Below, in pieces: positions 57,260 through 64,000 of a stretch of 64,000 bases of DNA (positions are counted from its first letter, which is position 1; each line of letters opens with the position of its first letter). A program made the translations under genes and the position numbers. The notes under the pieces are model-generated. The model ran no database searches, was not told the origin of the DNA, and was given only the letters and a program-made list of their open reading frames with translations. Source of the stretch: Gammaproteobacteria bacterium UBA2679 (GTDB taxonomy: Bacteria > Pseudomonadota > Gammaproteobacteria > Pseudomonadales > Oleiphilaceae); the NCBI GenBank assembly GCA_002354735.1, contig DEMD01000016.1, forward strand, positions 163,049-227,048, written 5' to 3'.

Positions 57260-59080
57260 ATGAATCCAACCGTAGCCAGGGTCACAGCGCGCATCATCGA
57301 ACGCAGCCGCGCCACCCGGACAGACTATCTCGAGCGAATGAGTCAGCTGCGCGAGCGCGGTCCACTTCGCGGCACCTTGTCCTGTGGCAACCTGGCTCAC
57401 GGCTTCGCGGCCTGCGGTCAGGCCGACAAGGACACCCTCAAGCTGGTCAACAAGGCCAACGTCGGGATCGTGTCGGCCTATAACGACATGTTGTCCGCCC
57501 ACCAGCCCTATGAAGGGTTTCCCGATATCATTCGCAAGGCTGCCAACGGCATGGGTTCAGTGGCACAGGTTGCCGGCGGTACGCCCGCCATGTGCGACGG
57601 CGTGACCCAGGGGCAACCAGGTATGGATCTGAGTCTGTTTTCTCGTGATGTGATTGCGATGAGCACTGCGGTGGCCCTGAGTCATAACATGTTCGACGCG
57701 GCACTGCTGCTGGGGATCTGTGACAAGATCGTACCGGGGCTATTGATCGGTGCGCTCAGTTTCGGACATCTCCCGGCCATACTCGTGCCGGCGGGCCCCA
57801 TGGGCTCCGGACTACCTAACAAGGAAAAGCAGCGCATTCGACAACTCTATGCCGAGGGCAAGATCGGCAAGGACGAATTGCTCGAAGCGGAAAGCCAGTC
57901 CTATCACAGCGCAGGCACCTGCACCTTTTATGGCACCGCCAACAGCAATCAGATGCTGGTGGAGGTTATGGGCTTGCATTTGCCAGGCTCAGGTTTCGTC
58001 AATCCAGGGACGCCGCTGCGAGATGCGCTTACTGTGGCCGCAACTGAACAGGTTATTCGCCTGTCACAGCCTAATGGTGGCACCCAGGGGCTTTGTGACG
58101 TGGTCGCCGAAAAAAATATCGTCAACGCGCTGATTGCCCTGCTGGTGACCGGTGGGTCGACGAATCATACGATTCACTGGATTGCCATCGCCCGCGCGGC
58201 CGGCATCATCATCGATTGGAGTGACTTCGCAGAGCTCTCAGCGGCAGTGCCCTCGCTTACGAGGATTTACCCGAATGGCCAGGCTGATATCAATGCCTTT
58301 CATGAAGCAGGGGGCACCGGCTTCCTCATTCGTGAGCTACTCGACGCAGGTCTGCTTCACAATGATGTCGAGACAGTCATCGGCCATGGGCTGGAGCGCT
58401 TTACCCGAATGCCGGCGCTTGATAATGACAAGCTGTACTGGGCGCCAGCACGACCAGTGAGCGGTGACCCTACCGTGCTCACGACAGTCACCGAAGCATT
58501 CGCACCAGAGGGTGGTCTGAAGCTGCTCGAAGGCAATCTGGGGCGTGGCGTTATCAAGGTCTCTGCGGTCGCCGAAGCCCATCAGGTGGTGGAGGCGCCG
58601 GCGGTGGTCTTCGATGACCAGAATGATCTCGCCGCGGCGTTCAAGTCTGGCGCACTGGACAAGGATTGCGTGGTCATCGTGCGCTTTCAGGGGCCGGTCG
58701 CCAATGGCATGCCTGAGCTACATCAGCTGACGCCGTACCTTGGTGTGCTGCAGGACCGTGGCTTCAAAGTGGCGTTGGTGACTGATGGTCGTATGTCAGG
58801 CGCATCGGGCAAGGTGCCCGCTGCCATTCATGTCTATCCTGAGGCTGCGAAGGGCGGGGCGCTCGCACGGGTGAAGAACGGCGACATTGTTCGTCTGGAT
58901 GCCCACCGAGGTGAGCTGAGTGTGCTCTTGAGCGACGACGCCCTTTCGGACAGAACACCGGTCACGGCAGATCTGCAAGCCGCCCGGACTGGCTACGGTC
59001 GGGAGATGTTCGGCTGGATGCGCCGAGCCGCCAGTAGCCCGGAAGAGGGCGCGAGCTCCCTCTGGAATCACGACTCATGA
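57260..59080 (+). CDS. edd: 6-phosphogluconate dehydratase
   Basis: 606 residues from ATG 57260, with GAGG upstream; the frame is open to 57233 but without homology. Key ED enzyme: 6-phosphogluconate to KDPG. IlvD/Edd family with cluster-ligating cysteines seen in [10 protein letters not shown] and [16 protein letters not shown], and [20 protein letters not shown] near the C-terminus. Full length. Overlaps glk by ATGA. Confidence 0.97.
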   Translation: MNPTVARVTARIIERSRATRTDYLERMSQLRERGPLRGTLSCGNLAHGFAACGQADKDTLKLVNKANVGIVSAYNDMLSAHQPYEGFPDIIRKAANGMGSVAQVAGGTPAMCDGVTQGQPGMDLSLFSRDVIAMSTAVALSHNMFDAALLLGICDKIVPGLLIGALSFGHLPAILVPAGPMGSGLPNKEKQRIRQLYAEGKIGKDELLEAESQSYHSAGTCTFYGTANSNQMLVEVMGLHLPGSGFVNPGTPLRDALTVAATEQVIRLSQPNGGTQGLCDVVAEKNIVNALIALLVTGGSTNHTIHWIAIARAAGIIIDWSDFAELSAAVPSLTRIYPNGQADINAFHEAGGTGFLIRELLDAGLLHNDVETVIGHGLERFTRMPALDNDKLYWAPARPVSGDPTVLTTVTEAFAPEGGLKLLEGNLGRGVIKVSAVAEAHQVVEAPAVVFDDQNDLAAAFKSGALDKDCVVIVRFQGPVANGMPELHQLTPYLGVLQDRGFKVALVTDGRMSGASGKVPAAIHVYPEAAKGGALARVKNGDIVRLDAHRGELSVLLSDDALSDRTPVTADLQAARTGYGREMFGWMRRAASSPEEGASSLWNHDS

Positions 59081-60045
59081 TGATCACGGACGAGCTGGCA
59101 CTGGTCGGCGATATTGGTGGCACCAACGCCAGGTTGGCGCTGGTGCGGGCTGGGGAAGTACAGCCGACAGCGGTGGAAATTCTGCCGTGCAGTGAATACG
59201 AGAATCTTGATGCGGCTGTGACGGATTACTTGCACAGAGCCGGTGTCGACCGCGTCAGCAAGGCTTGCATCGCTGTGGCCTCGCCAGTGCGAGGCGGGCA
59301 AGTGCGAATGACCAATAATCACTGGCGCTTCTCCATCGAAGAGACACGCAACCACTTCGACTGGCGTGAGTTCAAGGTCCTCAATGATTTTACGGCGATG
59401 GCGCTTGGCGTGCCTCACGTGAAGCCGGAGCAGCTCACGAAGGTTTGTGGCGGCAGTGGCGATCCCGCGCGTGCGAAGCTGGTAATTGGGCCTGGTACAG
59501 GGCTCGGGGTGTCTGGGCTCGTGCCGATCAGGGAGGGTTGGGTGCCATTGATGACCGAGGGCGGGCATGTGGATTTTGCCCCTGTCGACGACCGGGAAAT
59601 GGCGGTGCTACGGATTTTGCGGGCGCGTTTCGGGCGAGTCTCGGTTGAACGCATCCTCTGCGGTCAGGGTCTGTTGAATCTCTATCAGGCACGTGCTGAA
59701 ATCGAGGGTGTGGCCGCGCCACTGAACTCGCCCGAGCGCATTACTGCGGCTGCGCTCGAAGCCTCTGATGCGCTGGCGAGAGCAACCCTGCGACATTTCT
59801 GTGAAATTCTCGGACGTGTAGCCGGTAATGCAGCCTTGACTATCGGGGCCTTGGGTGGCGTTTATCTCTGCGGCGGTATCGTGCCGCGGTTCGTTCAGTT
59901 TCTTGCTGAAAGTAATTTCCGAGCGGCTTTTGAAGACAAGGGTCGGATGCGCCCATTGATGCAATCGACGCCGGTCTTTGTAGTAACTGAGCCCTATACG
60001 GGACTGCTTGGGGCTGCCGAAGCACTGCTCAACCAGGAGGTCTGA
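59077..60045 (+). CDS. glk: Glucokinase (Glk family)
   Basis: 322 residues. ATP-dependent phosphorylation of glucose. Phosphate-binding [15 protein letters not shown], catalytic Asp in [26 protein letters not shown] and [10 protein letters not shown] are all typical of the bacterial Glk family. Translationally coupled to edd. It would feed glucose released from maltodextrins into the ED route. Confidence 0.96.
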   Translation: MMITDELALVGDIGGTNARLALVRAGEVQPTAVEILPCSEYENLDAAVTDYLHRAGVDRVSKACIAVASPVRGGQVRMTNNHWRFSIEETRNHFDWREFKVLNDFTAMALGVPHVKPEQLTKVCGGSGDPARAKLVIGPGTGLGVSGLVPIREGWVPLMTEGGHVDFAPVDDREMAVLRILRARFGRVSVERILCGQGLLNLYQARAEIEGVAAPLNSPERITAAALEASDALARATLRHFCEILGRVAGNAALTIGALGGVYLCGGIVPRFVQFLAESNFRAAFEDKGRMRPLMQSTPVFVVTEPYTGLLGAAEALLNQEV

Positions 60046-60069
60046 CAGAGACCCCGGTCCTGATCCTGA

Positions 60070-60086
60070 ACAGGCCCGGGGCCTGT
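60070..60086. terminator. Weak hairpin between glk and the aldo/keto reductase
   Basis: Seven-base stem ACAGGCC/GGCCTGT with loop CGG, between convergent stops. No T run. Confidence 0.3.
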
Positions 60087-60089
60087 ACC

Positions 60090-60944
60090 TTAAGCTACTT
60101 CGTGACCTCGGGCGGCCTCCAGCAGGCTGAACCAGAGCTCTCTCGGCAACTGCTCGCCTTCGACACTCAGCGCTTCCTGGATTCGCTCTGGACGCATCGA
60201 GCCTAGCACTGGAATAGGGGCGCCCGGTATGCGGCCTATCCAGGCAATCGCCAATGCGGTAGGCGACATGCCGGTTACCGCTTGTGCATCGGCCAGCGCT
60301 CGTCCTATCCCGCCTTCGAGCAGGCGTCCAGCGGCCAGAGGCGACCACGCCAGCCAGCGTAGACCATCCCGCAACTGCGCTTCATGCGTACCGTCGAAAA
60401 GCGCCTCGGTGGCCAATAGTGACAGCTCACTCTGCTGGAAAAGCAGCGGCAGTGTCGTGTTGGCCTGTAGCCATCGCCACTGTTCCGGGAGGAAGTTGGA
60501 CACCCCGATTCGCTTGATCTTGCCTGCAGACACCGCCTCTTCGAGTGCATGAGCCATGTCTTCAGTATCAGCCAGCGGATCGGGGCGGTGGATCAGGAAA
60601 GTATCTATCTGCTCCATCTTGAGCCTGCCAAGCGCATCGTCGATGCCCTTTCGCAGATGGAAGCCTGTGCCCCGATAGTGTTTGATGCGCCAGGGCGAGC
60701 TGTCGTGACTGGGAAGTATGATCGAGGCTTTCGTAATGACTCGCACTCGTTTCTTCAGGGCCGGATCCGCTTGCAAGGCTGCACCAAAGAGCAGTTCGCA
60801 GCGGCCATCGCCGTAGATGTCAGCATGATCGAAGGTGTCCAGGCCCTGATCAAGCCGTTCATTGATCCATCGTGCCAATGCTGTTGGCGAAGCGAGCTCT
60901 GGATAGTCGAACAGGCGCATCATGCCCATGATCAGCTTAGGCAT
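60090..60944 (-). CDS. Aldo/keto reductase (YdhF-like)
   Basis: 284 residues from ATG 60944, six bases after AAGGAG. NADPH-dependent reductase barrel: DTFDHADIYGDGRCE (catalytic Asp and Tyr), VITKASI (Lys), DTFLIHRPDP (His) and ISNFLP-like GVSNFLPEQW. A start at 60983 would overlap the amylase stop as ATGA but lacks a ribosome site. Substrate unknown; it may be co-transcribed with the amylase gene. Confidence 0.92.
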   Translation of the reverse strand: MPKLIMGMMRLFDYPELASPTALARWINERLDQGLDTFDHADIYGDGRCELLFGAALQADPALKKRVRVITKASIILPSHDSSPWRIKHYRGTGFHLRKGIDDALGRLKMEQIDTFLIHRPDPLADTEDMAHALEEAVSAGKIKRIGVSNFLPEQWRWLQANTTLPLLFQQSELSLLATEALFDGTHEAQLRDGLRWLAWSPLAAGRLLEGGIGRALADAQAVTGMSPTALAIAWIGRIPGAPIPVLGSMRPERIQEALSVEGEQLPRELWFSLLEAARGHEVA

Positions 60945-60979
60945 GGTGGGCTCCTTGGCGGCCGTCTGCCGCGCGAAGC

Positions 60980-63118
60980 TCATTTCTGCGCCTCAGCAAA
61001 GGCCACCACGACTCGGTCGGCCCCTTCGGGTGTTTCGAGCGTACGGGCAAAGGTATAGGGTTGTTGGTCGAGCATCTTGTGTTCGCCTGCGCCAAGCGCT
61101 GGATGCCGGTCACGGAACTGACCCAGCTTGCGCCAGTGTTCGAGCAGCTCTTTTTTCTCGCCAGCCTCTATGGCTGCCCAGTTCATATCGGAGCGCGTGC
61201 CCTGGTGTGGGTCGGAACCTGTTGGCCCGAACTCGCGTCCGCTTTCGTCGCCGTAGTAGATCTGCACGGTGCCCGGCAGCAACAGCAGGGTTGATGCAGC
61301 TCGCTTCTGCAGGCGCGGATCGTCATGCATCTGGCTGAACAGACGGGTGTCGTGAGAGGAGAGATAACTCATCACGTTAAAGGGTTTGTCACCGTGCAGC
61401 TTCTGCGAATATTCGGCGAAGACGGGCTCCAGATTCGAAAGGCATCGAGCGCCATCGCGTGCACTCTCACTCTGGAAGTCGAAATTGATCACGGCGTCGA
61501 AGCCGCTCTGAAAATACTCACTGCGAGTGACCGAGTGCGGAAATACTTCTGCGACCATCCAGAAGTCCTTTGCAGGCAAGGGCTGATCCGGGTTGGCGGC
61601 CCGGTACTCATCCAGCGCCTGCTGCCCAGCCTTCTTGAGCCCCTGCCAGGCCTCCGGCTCTACATGCTTGACTGTGTCTACCCGGAAGCCATCGATGCCA
61701 TAGCGGCGGACCCAGTCGGTCAGCCAGGTAGTGAGATAATCTCGAACGGTGGCATTCTCCAGCGTTCGTGCGCCGGTGTCGGCCTTGTTCTGCAGGAATA
61801 CAGGCAGATCGACCGTCTTGTCTGCTTCGGTCTTGAAATCAGGCAAGAAGGCGAGGGAGCCGCGGCGCTCGTCCATGCGTACTGTCGGTGGATTGTCATA
61901 GTCAGCAATACCGGCACGGACCCAGTCCTTGCCCCACCACTTGCTCCAGTCCGGGTGGTCGTAGTCGAGCAGGGCATGATAGGCGTGATAGTTCTCGTAG
62001 GACTGCGGTGCCCAGTCGCCCCAGTTTTTCGGCAGGTGCTGCGCAAAGCCATCCTGCAGCCCTCCATAGCCAAATGTCTGCATATCCTGCAGTGTGCTGT
62101 AGCCAGGGTGGTTCATGACCACATCGACCAGCACCCGGATGTCACGGTTGTGCGCTTCCTGGATCAGCGTTTTTAGTTCTGCCTCGGTACCGAAATTCTC
62201 GTCGAGACGGGTGAAGTCGAGACCATAGTAACCGTGGTAGGCGTAGTGCTTGAAGTCGCCGCGATCGCCGCCGCCTACCCAGCCATGTATCTGCTCGAAA
62301 GGTGGCGTGATCCAGACGGCATTGACGCCGAGTGCCTTGAGGTAGTCCAGCTTCTGCGTAAGGCCAGCCAGGTCACCGCCGTGAAAGGTGCCGATCTCTT
62401 CCTCGCCATCAGGTTTGCGGCCGTAGCTGTTATCGTTGTCTTGTCGGCCGTTGGCAAAACGATCAGTGACCACGAAGTAGACTGTCGCGCCTTTCCAGGT
62501 GAATGAGGCTGTGGTGTTATCGACGGGCTCCAGCAACAGCAAGCCTTCCGCCGATGCCGCTGGCGTCATGGTGACTTCACCGTCGACGACCTCGGCGCGA
62601 ACGCCGGAGTAGAAATCGCGGACCCATTCACCGTCCTTGAAGACTTCTCCTACGGATACCGTGATTGGTGCCTCACTGGCCAGACAGATCCCATCATTCT
62701 TGATCGGGCTGTCGGTCGGCGGTGCTGGCGCTGCAACGACCTTGGCAGGTGCAGGTGTGACGCGAAAGTGCGGTTCTTCACCTTCATAAACGCGAATCTG
62801 GTAGCGACCATCACGCGGCAGGTCCAGCGTATAGGCACCAGTGAGAGTTTCAAAGGGTACCTTGACGAAGGGTTTGGCCGTCTTCGCTGGGCCCTGACTG
62901 TCACCACCGAAGTCAAGTGTGACCGAGCCTGCCGAGAATGTGCCCGTGGCGCGTCGTTCGTCGCCGCCGTCAGTGTACTCGAGCGGAATATTGCCCTGAT
63001 CGGTGCTCGCGCTCACCCAGCGGGTAGGTGAAATGTCGGTACTGGCACAGGCGCTTAGGATGCCGAGCAGGGTCGCGAGCAGTAAGCTTAGAAGATGGTT
63101 GGATGCGGACGACAGCAT
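60980..63118 (-). CDS. Lipoprotein alpha-amylase (GH13)
   Basis: 712 residues from ATG 63118 (GGAG ten bases upstream). Signal with lipobox LSAC, so membrane-anchored. An N-terminal beta-sandwich region of about 200 residues precedes the GH13 barrel. The four GH13 motifs are present: VLVDVVMNHPG, GIDGFRVDTVKH (nucleophile Asp), MVAEVF (acid Glu) and MSYLSSHDTR. Hydrolyses starch or maltodextrins outside the cytosol, supplying LamB and MalE. No CBM20 on this enzyme. Confidence 0.93.
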   Translation of the reverse strand: MLSSASNHLLSLLLATLLGILSACASTDISPTRWVSASTDQGNIPLEYTDGGDERRATGTFSAGSVTLDFGGDSQGPAKTAKPFVKVPFETLTGAYTLDLPRDGRYQIRVYEGEEPHFRVTPAPAKVVAAPAPPTDSPIKNDGICLASEAPITVSVGEVFKDGEWVRDFYSGVRAEVVDGEVTMTPAASAEGLLLLEPVDNTTASFTWKGATVYFVVTDRFANGRQDNDNSYGRKPDGEEEIGTFHGGDLAGLTQKLDYLKALGVNAVWITPPFEQIHGWVGGGDRGDFKHYAYHGYYGLDFTRLDENFGTEAELKTLIQEAHNRDIRVLVDVVMNHPGYSTLQDMQTFGYGGLQDGFAQHLPKNWGDWAPQSYENYHAYHALLDYDHPDWSKWWGKDWVRAGIADYDNPPTVRMDERRGSLAFLPDFKTEADKTVDLPVFLQNKADTGARTLENATVRDYLTTWLTDWVRRYGIDGFRVDTVKHVEPEAWQGLKKAGQQALDEYRAANPDQPLPAKDFWMVAEVFPHSVTRSEYFQSGFDAVINFDFQSESARDGARCLSNLEPVFAEYSQKLHGDKPFNVMSYLSSHDTRLFSQMHDDPRLQKRAASTLLLLPGTVQIYYGDESGREFGPTGSDPHQGTRSDMNWAAIEAGEKKELLEHWRKLGQFRDRHPALGAGEHKMLDQQPYTFARTLETPEGADRVVVAFAEAQK

Positions 63119-63424
63119 GGGGTACGAGCTCCGGTTTTTATGGTTATGTCTGCCCTGAAGCCTTGATACATGGGCGCTGGACAAATGGATGCAGTCTGCA
63201 TCAGAACAAAAAAATGGGGTATTGAGTAGGTGGAAATCGCTAGTGACACTACTCCCCCACTCTACGCCTCGGGTAATAAAATCAGGGCTGATGCGGTCTC
63301 GGCGCATTTCGCGGAGCATTCGGGGTATTCGCAGCAAATTTCAGCGTTCTGACCGGCATCTGTTCTAGCCAAGCGAGCGAGACAGGCCGAAAACAAGAAT
63401 AAGCACTCATCAGAGGTACAGTCA
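63119..63424. promoter_or_regulatory. Divergent amylase/malE control region
   Basis: About 300 bases without a gene between the divergent amylase and malE starts. AT-rich stretches and the motif GGGGGAGTAG on the minus strand near 63250-63265 resemble a MalT box only loosely. No clear operator was recognised. Both genes are likely maltodextrin-induced. Confidence 0.4.
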
Positions 63425-64000
63425 TATGACACCACGTTATTTCATCCGTAACACCATCGCAGCATCGCTGCTCACGCTTGGCGCCATCGCACCAGTTCAT
63501 GCCGAAATCGAAGAGGGCAAGCTTGTCGTCTGGATCAATGGCGACAAAGGCTACAATGGTCTGCAGGAAGTCGGCGAGTGGTTTACCAAGGAAACCGGTA
63601 TTCCTGTAGAAGTCGCCCATCCCGACAGCGCAACTGACAAGTTCCAGCAATCTGCTGCCACCGGTAATGGTCCGGACATCTTTATCTGGGCACACGATCG
63701 ACTGGGTGAATGGGCCAAGAGTGGTTTGATCGCGCCACTGAGCCCGTCAAAGAGTGTTGAGGACCAGATCTTCGACTTCACCTGGGATGCTGTCTCTATC
63801 GACGGCAAGGTTTACGGCTACCCAATGGCGGTGGAGTCAATCGGTCTGATCTACAACAAGAAGCTGGTTGCCGAGGCGCCCAAGACCTTCGAAGAAATTC
63901 CTGCGCTGGATCAGAAGCTGGCGAAAGATGGCAAGAAGGCCATCCTCTGGGACTACAACAACACTTATTTCACCTGGCCCTTGCTGGCAGCTGATGGTGG
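63425..64000 (+). CDS. malE: Maltose/maltodextrin-binding protein (cut by window edge)
   Basis: First 192 residues only. Signal peptide ending VHAE, then [55 protein letters not shown] and [12 protein letters not shown], nearly the same as the matching parts of E. coli MalE. Periplasmic receptor of the MalFGK2 importer; the permease genes probably follow beyond the window. Confidence 0.96.

Noticed and set aside
59608..60348. 246-residue open frame on the minus strand spanning glk and the reductase end
   Set aside because: Covers two well-supported genes in other frames and shows no homology.
1..64000. tRNA, rRNA, CRISPR arrays, insertion sequences or prophage
   Set aside because: No cloverleaf, spaced direct repeats, transposase, integrase or terminal inverted repeats were noticed; only the coding 27-base array is repetitive.

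Overview
The window comes from a gammaproteobacterium of the Pseudomonas/Marinobacter/Cellvibrio kind. The first 9 kb keep the order known from Pseudomonas: algR-algZ, argH, cyaA, a small LptM-like lipoprotein, lysA, dapF and a DUF484 gene. An OprI-type lipoprotein and a complete Entner-Doudoroff (ED) cluster with HexR fit the same lineage. I found no tRNA, rRNA, CRISPR array, insertion sequence or prophage, and I cannot name the species.

Layout. 0-9.2 kb: two-component regulation of the AlgZ/AlgR type, arginine synthesis, class I adenylate cyclase, lysine/diaminopimelate synthesis. 9.4-17.9 kb: signalling (a coiled-coil diguanylate cyclase, a NarL-type regulator with a hybrid kinase, a kinase with a periplasmic solute-binding sensor, a GntR regulator). 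18-23 kb: L,D-transpeptidase and its likely substrate OprI, a degenerate exonuclease-like protein, asparaginase, an esterase and a PilZ protein. 23-35 kb: a molybdopterin oxidoreductase, a lipoamide-dehydrogenase-like enzyme, stress and envelope genes, an AI-2E exporter/amidoligase/glutamine amidotransferase/VTT operon and a large catalase. 35-44.7 kb: a polyamine-binding protein/GGDEF-EAL pair like NspS-MbaA, a lipase-chaperone-like protein with two tandem SGNH lipoproteins, a Fur-box region between PiuC and a striking Gly/Glu/His repeat protein, and a patatin. 44.7-64 kb: Tex, then a starch/maltodextrin and glucose catabolism region.

The last part reads as one physiological unit. A lipoprotein alpha-amylase, LamB maltoporin, a carbohydrate-binding lipoprotein and MalE capture and cut maltodextrins. 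Glk, Zwf, Edd, Eda, Gap and pyruvate kinase form the ED route, with HexR and palindromic HexR-like sites before zwf and between gap and edd. A 79-residue orphan starch-binding (CBM20) tail at 47.2-47.5 kb shows that a further amylase was lost here.

The best candidates for something not well described are the amidoligase operon (29.3-32.8 kb), the Fur-box-linked HGGEGGEK repeat protein (42.5-43.7 kb), the SGNH duplication with a foldase-like partner (38.8-41.6 kb) and the periplasmic polyamine/c-di-GMP pair (35.1-38.6 kb).
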